Assembly: GCF_014851585.1 (NCBI RefSeq)
Contig: NZ_JACVAB010000006.1
Location: 186,001 to 250,000 of the forward strand
Source: Agrobacterium sp. AGB01
Lineage (GTDB): Bacteria > Pseudomonadota > Alphaproteobacteria > Rhizobiales > Rhizobiaceae
Direction: 5' to 3'
Length of the DNA: 64,000 nucleotides
Shown here: positions 9,820 through 18,093 of the stretch, in pieces
Layout of the letters: every line of letters starts with the position of its first letter
How positions within the stretch are numbered: the stretch's first letter is position 1
Program-made: the position numbers and the translations under genes
Notes under the pieces: model-generated
What the model saw: the letters and a program-made list of their open reading frames with translations, nothing else
Databases searched by the model: none
Told to the model about the DNA's origin: nothing

Positions 9820-10350
9820 TCAGCGCTCCGAAAGCTGTTCGATTGTCAGATTTTCGCCGGCAAAAACAGCGATTTCTTCTTCGGTTACCCGACCGGTCAG
9901 CAACCGGAACAATCGCTCAAGAGCAATGATAAACATCAGAGCACCTGTAAACATGCCAATGCCATAAACCCAGATCATCGACAGGCCGGTGACCGGCGCA
10001 TGCATACTGGCGTTGATGCCCGACTGCTTCCAGGTTCCCCAGAAGAAGATGGCCGAACAGGCAATGATGATGATGTTGGACAGGATCATACAGAAAATGC
10101 GCTTGCCGCGCGAAAGGAACATGACCAACGTTTCGATACCCATGTGACTATTTTCACGGAAGGTCAAAACGGCACCGATGAAGGTGATCCAGACGAAGAA
10201 GTAGCGCGACATTTCTTCCGATACATTGAGACCGGAGTTCATGGTGTAACGCATGACGACATTCACGAAAACCATGATCGCCATGCCAGCAAGCAGAGCA
10301 ATCAGAATGATCTCGAGAAGCCGGTAAAAAAGGTTGATCGCCTTTTGCAT
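9820..10350 (-). CDS. dctQ: TRAP transporter small permease DctQ
   Basis: Small four-helix membrane subunit of the TRAP transporter, 176 aa. Start is set at the ATG at 10350, preceded by GGGAGGG four bases upstream; the open frame runs further back but without a ribosome site. Hydrophobic segments occur near residues 12-32, 47-65, 87-107 and 128-150, and SEEMSRYFFVWITFIGA matches the DctQ core. The gene is 116 bp downstream of the FAH-family dehydratase, but a strong hairpin with a T run separates them, so transcription of the transporter may be partly independent. Confidence 0.9.
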   Translation of the reverse strand: MQKAINLFYRLLEIILIALLAGMAIMVFVNVVMRYTMNSGLNVSEEMSRYFFVWITFIGAVLTFRENSHMGIETLVMFLSRGKRIFCMILSNIIIIACSAIFFWGTWKQSGINASMHAPVTGLSMIWVYGIGMFTGALMFIIALERLFRLLTGRVTEEEIAVFAGENLTIEQLSER

Positions 10351-10433
10351 TTTCCCTCCCTGAGAAAACATGAGCAGACGTCGAAAGATCCAGGATGCTT
10401 TCAAAAACGCACTGCTACTAAACTGAGAATGAG

Positions 10434-10460
10434 AAAAACGGGTGTTCGCTGGAACACCCG
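10434..10460 (-). terminator. Intrinsic terminator between dehydratase and dctQ
   Basis: A perfect 9-bp stem (10439-10447 with 10452-10460) with a 4-base loop lies 6 bp after the dehydratase stop. On the minus strand it is followed by five T, then T-rich sequence. It should stop or reduce transcription entering dctQMP. Confidence 0.85.
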
Positions 10461-10466
10461 AAGTCC

Positions 10467-11627
10467 TTAAAGAAGGCCACGCCCGGCCAGATTGCGCATC
10501 AACGCCACGGTGCCGAATGTCCATTCCGGGCAATCGGATGTCGAGGCAACCCGGTTGATGAGCCTGCCAAGCTTCGGGCTGGAGATTTCTACTCGGTCAC
10601 CCTTTGCATGGGTGAAACCAAGGCCTGGGCCATGACGATCCTTGACCGGAGCAAACATGGTGCCGAGAAAGAATACCGCACCATCAGGATACTGATGATC
10701 ACGATTGAGAAGCTGCGATACCAGATTTTCCGGTGTGCGGCTGATGGCTTCCATTGGGCTGACGCCCGTCATGGTGAAGCCGTCTTCACCTTCAACAACC
10801 AGAGAAATCTGCGACTTCTTGACATCTTCAAGCGTAAACTTGCCGTCGAACAGTCGGATAAACGGACCAATCGAGCAGGACGCGTTGTTGTCTTTCGCCT
10901 TGCTGAGCAGAAGGGCTGAACGGCCTTCAAAGTCGCGCAAGTTGACGTCATTACCCAAAGCAACACCGACGATACGACCGTCGGACGTTACCGCCAGAAC
11001 CACTTCCGGCTCGGGGTTATTCCACTGCGATTTCGGATGCACACCGATCAGCGCACCACAGCCAACGGAGGACATGGGCTGAGCCTTGGAGAAGATTTCA
11101 GCATCCGGGCCGATACCGACCTCGAGATACTGCGACCACAGACCCATATCCTGAAGAAGGGCCTTCACCTCGGCGGCCTTGGGAGAACCAGCTTCGAGAC
11201 CCTTGAGATTGTCACCCAGCACAGGTGCCAGACGGCCACGGATTTCCTGCGCACGCAGCGGATCACCCTTGGCCTGCTCTTCAATGACACGTTCCAGCAT
11301 GCTGTCGGCGAAAGTAACGCCAGCTGCCTTGACGGCCTGAAGGTCGTTTGGAGCAAGAAGCTCACCGGAAACGCCATCCAGGAAATATTGTAAATCGCCC
11401 AACGCCGGGAAGGCGGAGACATCCGCCAGCAATTCGACAAGATTCTTCTTTTCGAGAATCTCGGACATGACAGGTGCGATTTTGGTAATATCGTAAAGGG
11501 TGCCGTCTTTCAGAACGACAGGGCAAGGGCCATTGGCAGCCTTGGACCAGACGCGACCAACCAGTACGGCAGTTGCAGCATCTTCAGGCAAAATCATATC
11601 TGTCGTGATCGACAAACGGTCAGTCAT
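10467..11627 (-). CDS. FAH-family 2-keto-3-deoxy-pentonate dehydratase (XylX-like)
   Basis: A 386-aa fumarylacetoacetate-hydrolase-superfamily enzyme. Its N-terminal region (LPEDAATAVLVGRV, then DITKIAPVMSEIL) resembles the Caulobacter XylX type, which dehydrates 2-keto-3-deoxy-D-xylonate to 2-oxoglutarate semialdehyde. The core has GCGALIGVHPKSQWNNPEPEVVL, and the later FLGTMFAPVKDRHGPGLGFTH motif also fits. The start at 11627 has GGAGGAG eight bases upstream. The product would be the substrate of the aldehyde dehydrogenase at 18094-19527, and the substrate the product of the dehydratase at 16271-18055, which supports the call. An alternative is another FAH-type hydrolase or decarboxylase acting on a related keto-acid. 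Confidence 0.75.
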   Translation of the reverse strand: MTDRLSITTDMILPEDAATAVLVGRVWSKAANGPCPVVLKDGTLYDITKIAPVMSEILEKKNLVELLADVSAFPALGDLQYFLDGVSGELLAPNDLQAVKAAGVTFADSMLERVIEEQAKGDPLRAQEIRGRLAPVLGDNLKGLEAGSPKAAEVKALLQDMGLWSQYLEVGIGPDAEIFSKAQPMSSVGCGALIGVHPKSQWNNPEPEVVLAVTSDGRIVGVALGNDVNLRDFEGRSALLLSKAKDNNASCSIGPFIRLFDGKFTLEDVKKSQISLVVEGEDGFTMTGVSPMEAISRTPENLVSQLLNRDHQYPDGAVFFLGTMFAPVKDRHGPGLGFTHAKGDRVEISSPKLGRLINRVASTSDCPEWTFGTVALMRNLAGRGLL

Positions 11628-11688
11628 ATTGTTCTCCTCCCACCCAGGCAATTCCAGCGGCTGCACTCCAAGCAGTCGTATTGTCTGG

Positions 11689-11699
11689 ATGTCTGACAA
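11689..11699. promoter_or_regulatory. GntR-type operator-like site before FAH-family gene
   Basis: ATGTCTGACAA closely fits the FadR-subfamily consensus TNGTNNNACNA, differing only at the first base. It lies about 60 bp upstream of the dehydratase start. A matching core, GGTCTGACAA, occurs at 11855-11864, and a palindromic relative lies before the divergent denD gene. Confidence 0.45.
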
Positions 11700-11854
11700 G
11701 CTTTAACGATCTTCATAGTATGACTTTTGAGCCGAGTCCAGCGCATCGCCCAGAAAATGTCGTAAGCCTTAATTTTTATTGTGCGTCGCGTTATTGCACT
11801 TGCAACAAAAGCTGTCGACAGTTTCTGACGATTATCACGCCCCAAAGTCAAACC

Positions 11855-11864
11855 GGTCTGACAA
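11855..11864. promoter_or_regulatory. Second GntR-type operator-like site
   Basis: GGTCTGACAA shares the nine bases GTCTGACAA with the site at 11691-11699. It sits in the 258-bp gap between the gntR stop (11886) and the dehydratase start (11627), near the far end from the dehydratase. Confidence 0.4.
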
Positions 11865-11885
11865 GATATTGAAAAAATTCAACTG

Positions 11886-12602
11886 TCAGAACACGTCAAG
11901 ATCGATGTTTAGCCGCTTGGCAGCACCCATGATATGTTTACGCATCGCGTCACGTGCCATCACGACATTTCGCGATGCAATAGCTTCACGCAAAATCACA
12001 TGCTCATTGATGGTGACCTCAAGGATTTCTCCATACACGGCGCGTGAAAATGCGGTGTTGATCGCCAGGCTGATACGCTGGGCGATAAAGCCCAGAAAAA
12101 TCAGGAAATATTCATTCCCCGTCGCCTCGGCCATGGCGCGGTGGAAGTCGAGATCGGCTTCAACGCCGTCCTTCGACCACTCTATAGCATTGCGCATGCC
12201 GTAGATAGCCTTGTCGAATTTTTCCAGATGTTCGGGCTTATGATGAAGGGCTGCAAGTCCGGCCGCATCGATTTCTAGCGACATGCGAAGCTGCATCAGA
12301 TCACGGAAGTTTTCCGGATCATTAAGCGCAGATTGCTCAATGCGCACCGAAAGCCTTTGCCGTGGATCGGTAACGAAGGCACCGACACCCTGACGGGTCT
12401 CGACAAAACCTTCATTACGCAGCTGGGCAATTGCTTCGCGGATCACAGAACGGCTGACACCAAATGTCTTCGCCAGAATGTGCTCAGTCGGCAATCTGTC
12501 GCCCGGCCCCAATTTTGATTCGGTAATCTCGCGCGTGATTTCGGCGGCGATTCTGCCGGGCAAATGTTCATTGCGATGAATCTGGTTGAATTCGAGCGAC
12601 AT
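11886..12602 (-). CDS. FadR-subfamily GntR transcriptional regulator
   Basis: A 238-aa regulator with an N-terminal winged helix-turn-helix (about residues 10-78, including RLPTEHILAKTFGVSRSVIREA) and a C-terminal all-helical FCD ligand domain (about 95-220). The FCD histidines that usually hold a metal ion are visible in LDFHRAMAE, NEHVILREAI and MRKHIMG. Members usually repress adjacent catabolic genes and are released by a pathway carboxylate. It sits between the FAD-linked dehydrogenase and the FAH-family gene on the same strand, making it the likely regulator of the whole divergent locus; motif copies at 11689, 11855 and 14281 support this. Ligand unknown. Confidence 0.88.
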   Translation of the reverse strand: MSLEFNQIHRNEHLPGRIAAEITREITESKLGPGDRLPTEHILAKTFGVSRSVIREAIAQLRNEGFVETRQGVGAFVTDPRQRLSVRIEQSALNDPENFRDLMQLRMSLEIDAAGLAALHHKPEHLEKFDKAIYGMRNAIEWSKDGVEADLDFHRAMAEATGNEYFLIFLGFIAQRISLAINTAFSRAVYGEILEVTINEHVILREAIASRNVVMARDAMRKHIMGAAKRLNIDLDVF

Positions 12603-12689
12603 GCGGCCTCCCAGCCCTTAAAGCTTCGCACCCTTTGCGGGGGCGACGATTGAACGGAAAGGCAAGCCGAGCCTGCCGTCATATTTGCT

Positions 12690-12717
12690 CGAGAGCGGCC
12701 CGTAAGAGCCGCTCTCG
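12690..12717 (-). repeat. Inverted repeat between FAD dehydrogenase and gntR
   Basis: A perfect 10-bp stem (12690-12699 with 12708-12717) lies 15 bp after the stop of the FAD-linked dehydrogenase. It has no T run on either strand, so it may slow decay or weakly terminate rather than act as a full terminator. Confidence 0.6.
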
Positions 12718-12731
12718 AATTCCTCCGAGCA

Positions 12732-14174
12732 TTAGCTATCCGCTTGCAGGGTAATCTGGCAACCGGGATTCATTCGAAACTCCGGATCGAACGCCTTTTT
12801 CAAGTTCATGATCATAGTCCGCTGAACTTCAGGCAGACGTGCCTCGAAATCGCTGCGCTTCAAGCGACCGATGCCATGCTCGGCACTGATGCTGCCGACG
12901 TAACGGTCGAGAACCTCATTCACCAGCACCTTCGACTTGTAGATGTAAGCATCACGCTCTTCGCGGCTAGAGCCATCCGGCGGCAGAACGTTGAGGTGAA
13001 CGTTGCCGTCACCGACATGGCCGTAGGATACGGAAAGGCATTCAGGCAGCTTTGCGTGCAGTTCGGCTTCTGCCTCAGCGACAAATTCAGCGAGCTTGGA
13101 AAGCGGCACCGAGATATCAGTACGCATATGCGCACCGCGCAGCGCTTGACCTTCATTCATGCCTTCGCGGAACAGCCATAGCGACTGCGCCTGTGCACGC
13201 GAAGACGCGATAACGCCGTCCAACACCAGACCATCTTCCATCACACCTTCAAGGAAACGGCCCATCAGGTCAGCCGTATCCACCAGACCGGAACCGGAAA
13301 TTTCCATCAGCACGTAGGCTGGATAGTCGCCCGCGATCGGCATCTTGAGATCCGGAATAGCTTCGATTGCCAGTGTGAAGGCGACAGGTGGCATGAATTC
13401 GAAGGCAGACATCAGGTCACAACATTCGCGGCGCGCACGACGGTAAAGCTTGATGGCATCATCCAGCGAGCTGAGGCCAAGAAGAGCTGTCTCGACGTGT
13501 TCCGGGTTCGGATAAAGCTTGACCGAAACCGCAGTGATAATGCCAAGCGTACCTTCTGCACCGATGAACAGTTGCTTGAGGTCAACACCACGGTTGTCCT
13601 TGCGCAGGGTCGAAAGGCCGTTCCAGATCGTTCCGTCCGGCAGCACAACCTCAAGACCAAGCACCAACTCACGTGTCATACCATAACGCAGGACGTTGAT
13701 ACCGCCGGCATTGGTGGAGACATTGCCGCCCATACGGCAGCTGCCCTGCGCACCAAGCGACAGCGGGAAGAACATGCCTTGTTCGGCAACGGCATCCTTG
13801 AATTCAGACAGAATGCAGCCGGCTTCAACGACAGCCGAAAAATCATCCGCATCAATGGCGCGAATGGCATTCATACGTTCAAGGCTCATAACGACCTGGC
13901 GGGCAGGATCATCAGGCGTGCCACCGAGAACCAGACCTGTGTTACCGCCCTGCGGGATGATTGCCAGACCAAGCTCGGCACAAGCGCGGACGGCTGCCGA
14001 TACATCTTCCGTCGAACGGGGCCGGATCACGGCAACCGCAGAGCTTTTCACGTCGCCATGCCAATCGCTGCAATAACGCTGCATGTCTTCCTGCGCCGTC
14101 AAAAGCAAACCTTCGCCCAGCACCGCCTTGAGCTTCTCGCGCAGGCTTTCAGTCCCGCTAACCGCATCGGCCAT
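12732..14174 (-). CDS. FAD-linked D-2-hydroxyacid dehydrogenase (GlcD/D2HGDH family)
   Basis: A 480-aa PCMH-type flavoenzyme. The N-terminal FAD domain (about residues 35-215) has IIPQGGNTGLVLGG and GGNVSTNAGGINVLRYGM. The C-terminal domain has SYGHVGDGNVHLNVLPP and SAEHGIGRLKR, which hold the metal and substrate residues of D-lactate, D-2-hydroxyglutarate and glycolate dehydrogenases. The ATG at 14174 has AGAGGG just upstream and is preferred over the frame's earlier start at 14207. Its place beside a sugar-acid locus suggests it oxidises a 2-hydroxyacid substrate or by-product, but the exact substrate cannot be deduced. It is divergent from denD across a 208-bp promoter region. Confidence 0.8.
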   Translation of the reverse strand: MADAVSGTESLREKLKAVLGEGLLLTAQEDMQRYCSDWHGDVKSSAVAVIRPRSTEDVSAAVRACAELGLAIIPQGGNTGLVLGGTPDDPARQVVMSLERMNAIRAIDADDFSAVVEAGCILSEFKDAVAEQGMFFPLSLGAQGSCRMGGNVSTNAGGINVLRYGMTRELVLGLEVVLPDGTIWNGLSTLRKDNRGVDLKQLFIGAEGTLGIITAVSVKLYPNPEHVETALLGLSSLDDAIKLYRRARRECCDLMSAFEFMPPVAFTLAIEAIPDLKMPIAGDYPAYVLMEISGSGLVDTADLMGRFLEGVMEDGLVLDGVIASSRAQAQSLWLFREGMNEGQALRGAHMRTDISVPLSKLAEFVAEAEAELHAKLPECLSVSYGHVGDGNVHLNVLPPDGSSREERDAYIYKSKVLVNEVLDRYVGSISAEHGIGRLKRSDFEARLPEVQRTMIMNLKKAFDPEFRMNPGCQITLQADS

Positions 14175-14280
14175 GTTATACCCTCTATAATGACTGTCCT
14201 GCCCCACGCATCAGATGCGGCGATCGCCGTGTCGTTTTTGGCGATGCGTGAAAAATACTATTTTCAAACCGACCATATAA

Positions 14281-14295
14281 GGTTATCAGACAACC
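14281..14295. promoter_or_regulatory. Palindromic GntR-type operator-like site in divergent promoter
   Basis: GGTTATCAGACAACC is a near-perfect palindrome (GGTT-RTC-W-GAY-AACC) and resembles the TNGTNNNACNA consensus and the GTCTGACAA cores at 11691 and 11856. It lies about 90 bp before denD and about 107 bp before the divergent FAD dehydrogenase, a position from which both could be controlled. Confidence 0.5.
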
Positions 14296-14382
14296 CTACA
14301 AGATATTTTCTCACGATACATCAATCAAAGTGTTTCAAGCCAGGGATTCGGTTAAGGCTGGAACACGCAAAGGGAGGCATTA

Positions 14383-15366
14383 ATGCATATTGCAATTATC
14401 GGCGCGGCAGGCATGGTTGGCCGCAAACTCACTGAACGCCTGGTTCGTGATGGCGCTCTGGATGGCAAGACCATCGAAAAGTTCACTCTGCTCGACGTCA
14501 TTCAGCCTGAAAAGCCAGCCGGTTTCAACGGCGCAGTCGAGACCCGCGCCGCCGATCTCTCGGCGTCAGGCGAAGCTGAAAAGCTGGTTGAAAGCCGTCC
14601 TGATGTGATTTTCCACCTCGCTGCCATCGTATCGGGCGAAGCAGAGCTGGACTTCGACAAGGGTTACCGCATCAACCTTGATGGGACTCGTTATCTCTTT
14701 GATGCCATTCGCATTGCCAACGGCAAAGATGGCTACAAGCCACGCGTCGTCTTCACCTCTTCGATTGCGGTATTTGGCGCACCACTGCCTTATCCGATCC
14801 CCGACGAGTTCCACACCACACCGCTGACAAGCTACGGCACCCAAAAGGCAATTTGCGAACTTCTGCTGTCCGATTACAGCCGTCGCGGTTTCTTTGAAGG
14901 TATCGGCATTCGTCTGCCAACCATCTGCATTCGCCCCGGCAAGCCAAACGCCGCAGCATCCGGTTTCTTCTCCAACATCCTGCGCGAGCCACTGGTTGGT
15001 CAGGAAGCAGTCTTGCCGGTTCCAGAAAGCGTTCGCCACTGGCACGCTTCGCCGCGCTCTGCCGTCGGCTTCCTCATCCATGGCGCGACTATCGACGTTG
15101 CAAAGGTTGGTCCACGCCGCAACATCTCCATGCCGGGCCTCAGCGCCACCGTTGGCGAACAGATCGAAGCACTGCGCAAGGTTGCCGGTGAAAAGGCTGT
15201 TGGCCTCATCCGTCGCGAACCGAACGAAATGATCATGCGCATGTGCGATGGCTGGGCACCCGGCTTTGAAGCAAAGCGCGCACGCGAACTCGGCTTCACC
15301 GCTGAAAACTCCTTCGAAGAGATCATTCGCGCCCATATCGACGACGAACTGGGTGGAAACATCTGA
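14383..15366 (+). CDS. denD: DenD-like NAD-dependent sugar-acid dehydrogenase (extended SDR)
   Basis: A 327-aa extended short-chain dehydrogenase resembling D-erythronate dehydrogenase DenD. The N-terminus has the Rossmann glycine motif GAAGMVGRKL, the catalytic Ser lies in FTSSIAVFGAP, and the YxxxK pair is in TSYGTQKAICE (about residues 150-154). AGGGAGG precedes the ATG. It opens the plus-strand operon and overlaps the next gene by one base (TGATG). Known DenD oxidises a four-carbon acid and works with OtnK and OtnC, neither of which is present, so here it may act on a related sugar acid. Family call firm, substrate uncertain. Confidence 0.75.
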   Translation: MHIAIIGAAGMVGRKLTERLVRDGALDGKTIEKFTLLDVIQPEKPAGFNGAVETRAADLSASGEAEKLVESRPDVIFHLAAIVSGEAELDFDKGYRINLDGTRYLFDAIRIANGKDGYKPRVVFTSSIAVFGAPLPYPIPDEFHTTPLTSYGTQKAICELLLSDYSRRGFFEGIGIRLPTICIRPGKPNAAASGFFSNILREPLVGQEAVLPVPESVRHWHASPRSAVGFLIHGATIDVAKVGPRRNISMPGLSATVGEQIEALRKVAGEKAVGLIRREPNEMIMRMCDGWAPGFEAKRARELGFTAENSFEEIIRAHIDDELGGNI

Positions 15367-16262
15367 TGAGCAACGCGGGAGGGAAAGCAACAATCGCGTT
15401 TATCGGCACCGGCCTTATGGGCGGGCCGATGGCTCACAACCTGTTGAAGAACGGGTTTACCGTGCGTGTCTGGAACCGCAGCGTTGAAAAGGCTGAGGCA
15501 CTTGTCACTCACGGTGCAGTATTGGCTCCCTCCCCGGCAGAGGCTGCCACGGGCGCGGACATTGTCATCACTATGCTGAGCGACGGCCAGGCCGTTGGTG
15601 AAGTGCTGTTTGAGAAGGGCGTTGCCAACGCTCTGAAAAAAGGCGCGGTCATTATCGACAGCAGCTCGATTGCTCCACCGATTGCCCGCGAACATGCCGG
15701 CAAACTCGCGGAGATCGGCTTAGCTCACATCGATGCTCCAGTATCCGGTGGCGTTCCCGGCGCGACCGCTGGAACGCTGGCCATCATGGCCGGCGGCGAC
15801 GAGAAAATCGTTGCCAGCCTGGCAGATGTTTTTGCTGCCATGGGCCGCGTGACTTATGTTGGTCCGTCCGGTGCAGGCCAACTTTGCAAACTCGCCAACC
15901 AGCAGATTGTTGCCGTAACGATTGGAGCTGTGGCGGAAGCAATGATGCTGGTGGAAGCCGGTGGCGCATCCCGCGAAGGTTTCCGCAATGCTATCCGTGG
16001 CGGTTTTGCCGAAAGCCGCATTCTGGAACTGCATGGCGAGCGCATGGTGAAGCGTAATTTCGTGCCCGGCGGTCCTTCCAAATTCCAGCTCAAGGACCTC
16101 AATGGCGTCATGGCCATGGCGGAACAACTGTCGCTTGAGTTGCCGCTGACGGCACAGGTTAGGCAGGAATTTGCCGACTTCGTTAATGACGGCGGCGCCG
16201 ATATCGATCATAGCGGTCTGCTGATCCACCTTGAAAAACTGAACAACCGTCAGAAGGACTGA
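15366..16262 (+). CDS. 3-hydroxyisobutyrate dehydrogenase-family oxidoreductase
   Basis: A 298-aa NAD(P)-dependent beta-hydroxyacid dehydrogenase. The N-terminal Rossmann motif is GTGLMGGPMA, the substrate loop is DAPVSGGVPGA (about residues 123-133), and the catalytic lysine is K175 in GAGQLCKLANQ. The all-helical C-terminal domain follows. Relatives include 3-hydroxyisobutyrate, tartronate-semialdehyde and L-threonate dehydrogenases. It is translationally coupled to denD (one-base overlap) and lies 8 bp before the dehydratase gene, so it is part of the same sugar-acid operon. A role in converting one stereoisomer into the dehydratase substrate, or in handling a side product, is inference. 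Confidence 0.82.
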   Translation: MSNAGGKATIAFIGTGLMGGPMAHNLLKNGFTVRVWNRSVEKAEALVTHGAVLAPSPAEAATGADIVITMLSDGQAVGEVLFEKGVANALKKGAVIIDSSSIAPPIAREHAGKLAEIGLAHIDAPVSGGVPGATAGTLAIMAGGDEKIVASLADVFAAMGRVTYVGPSGAGQLCKLANQQIVAVTIGAVAEAMMLVEAGGASREGFRNAIRGGFAESRILELHGERMVKRNFVPGGPSKFQLKDLNGVMAMAEQLSLELPLTAQVRQEFADFVNDGGADIDHSGLLIHLEKLNNRQKD

Positions 16263-16270
16263 GCTGCGCC

Positions 16271-18055
16271 ATGGCCCAAGAGATTACCGGAAAACGCCGC
16301 TTGCGTTCGCAGGACTGGTTTGACAACCCCGATCACATCGACATGGCAGCGCTCTATCTCGAGCGCTTCATGAACTACGGCGTGACGCCGGAAGAACTGC
16401 GTTCCGGCAAGCCGGTCATCGGCATTGCCCAGAGCGGCAGCGACCTGACCCCATGCAACCGCGTCCATGTTGAGTTGGTCAAGCGCGTGCGCGACGGCAT
16501 TCGGGATGCTGGTGGCATTCCAATCGAATTCCCCACCCATCCGATCTTCGAAAACTGCAAACGCCCGACAGCGGCCCTCGACCGTAACCTTGCCTATCTT
16601 GGTCTGGTCGAAATTCTCTACGGTTACCCGCTGGATGGCGTCGTTCTGACCACCGGCTGCGACAAGACTACGCCATCTGCGCTAATGGCAGCCAGCACGG
16701 TCGACATTCCGGCCATCGTGCTGTCCGGTGGCCCAATGCTCGACGGATATCATGACGGTGATCTGGTTGGTTCCGGCACGGTGATTTGGCGTATGCGCCG
16801 CAAATACGGTGCAGGTGAAATCACCCGCGAAGAGTTCCTCGAGGCCGCGCTGGAATCGGCACCGTCGGTCGGCCACTGCAACACCATGGGCACAGCATCA
16901 ACCATGAACGCCATGGCTGAAGCGCTCGGCATGTCGTTGACCGGCTGCGGCGCCATTCCTGCCGCCTACCGCGAGCGGGGCCAGATGGCTTACCGTACAG
17001 GCAGACGCGCCGTTGAACTGGTCATCGAAGACATCAAGCCATCGGACATCCTGACCCGCGAATCCTTCCTCAATGCCGTTCGCGTCAACTCCGCCATTGG
17101 TGGTTCCACCAATGCCCAGCCGCACCTTGCTGCCATGGCGCAGCATGCCGGTGTCGAGTTGAAGGAAGAGGACTGGCAAGTTCACGGTTACGACATTCCA
17201 TTGCTGGCCAATGTACAGCCGGCAGGCAAATGGCTGGGTGAGAAATACCACCGCGCAGGCGGCACGCCGGCGATCATGTGGGAACTGCTGCAAGCCGGAA
17301 AACTGGATGGCAACTGTCGCACCGTTACCGGCAAGACGATGGCGCAAAACCTGTCAGGCCGCGAAGCAACCGACCGTGACGTTATCCTGCCTTATGATGC
17401 ACCGTTGAAAGAGCGTGCAGGTTTCCTTGTTCTGAAGGGCAATCTGTTCAATTTCGCCATCATGAAAACCAGCGTTATCTCCGACGAGTTCCGCCAGCGT
17501 TATCTGAGCGAGCCGGGCAATGAAGGGGTTTTCCAAGGAAAATGCGTGGTATTCGACGGCTCTGAAGACTATCACGCCCGCATCAACGATCCTTCGCTGG
17601 ATATCGATGAACGCACAATCTTGGTTATTCGGGGCGCTGGTCCGCTCGGTTGGCCGGGCTCTGCCGAAGTGGTCAACATGCAGCCACCGGATGCACTGTT
17701 GAAGCGGGGTATCACCAGCCTGCCGACCATTGGCGACGGACGTCAGTCCGGCACCGCCGACAGCCCTTCCATTCTCAACGCATCACCTGAAAGTGCGGCG
17801 GGTGGCGGATTGGCTTGGTTGCGTTCTGGAGACATTATCCGCATCGACTTTAACCACGGAGAATGCAATATGCTCGTCCCGGACGAGGAGATTGCCCGCC
17901 GCAAGGCTGATGGTATCCCTCCGGTTCCGGCAGATGCCACGCCGTGGCAGCGCATCTATCGAAAGTCGGTTACCCAGCTTTCGGATGGTGCAATTCTGGA
18001 AGGTGCAGCAGATTTTCGTCGGATCGCCGAGAAAATGCCGCGGCACAATCATTGA
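16271..18055 (+). CDS. IlvD/Edd-family sugar-acid (pentonate) dehydratase
   Basis: A 594-aa iron-sulfur dehydratase, predicted to remove water from a C5 aldonic acid to give a 2-keto-3-deoxy acid. Cysteines C62 (TPCNRV), C130 (TTGCDKTTPS) and C203 (GHCNTMGTAS) match the cluster ligands of pentonate dehydratases such as L-arabinonate and D-xylonate dehydratase. The length and the SQDWFDNPDHIDMAALYLER start separate it from amino-acid-pathway IlvD and from 6-phosphogluconate dehydratase. Its operon and the FAH-family enzyme encoded at 10467-11627 fit the lower Weimberg route. Whether the substrate is xylonate, arabinonate or another stereoisomer cannot be read from sequence. Confidence 0.85.
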   Translation: MAQEITGKRRLRSQDWFDNPDHIDMAALYLERFMNYGVTPEELRSGKPVIGIAQSGSDLTPCNRVHVELVKRVRDGIRDAGGIPIEFPTHPIFENCKRPTAALDRNLAYLGLVEILYGYPLDGVVLTTGCDKTTPSALMAASTVDIPAIVLSGGPMLDGYHDGDLVGSGTVIWRMRRKYGAGEITREEFLEAALESAPSVGHCNTMGTASTMNAMAEALGMSLTGCGAIPAAYRERGQMAYRTGRRAVELVIEDIKPSDILTRESFLNAVRVNSAIGGSTNAQPHLAAMAQHAGVELKEEDWQVHGYDIPLLANVQPAGKWLGEKYHRAGGTPAIMWELLQAGKLDGNCRTVTGKTMAQNLSGREATDRDVILPYDAPLKERAGFLVLKGNLFNFAIMKTSVISDEFRQRYLSEPGNEGVFQGKCVVFDGSEDYHARINDPSLDIDERTILVIRGAGPLGWPGSAEVVNMQPPDALLKRGITSLPTIGDGRQSGTADSPSILNASPESAAGGGLAWLRSGDIIRIDFNHGECNMLVPDEEIARRKADGIPPVPADATPWQRIYRKSVTQLSDGAILEGAADFRRIAEKMPRHNH

Positions 18056-18093
18056 CCGCAAGGTCCGAGCATGAACAGGGAGCATGTTTTTAA

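Noticed and set aside
7489-10350. C4-dicarboxylate (succinate/malate) uptake by the TRAP system
   Set aside because: The Dct names are family labels. The surrounding genes point to a sugar acid, so I did not assign dicarboxylates as substrate.
9019-10470. Long open frame (483 codons) on the plus strand
   Set aside because: It lies wholly antisense to dctM and dctQ, its translation is rich in Asn, His, Asp and Arg as expected for the reverse of hydrophobic codons, and it has no family motifs.
12690-12717. Rho-independent terminator after the FAD-linked dehydrogenase
   Set aside because: The stem is strong but no T run follows on either strand, so I list it as an inverted repeat only.
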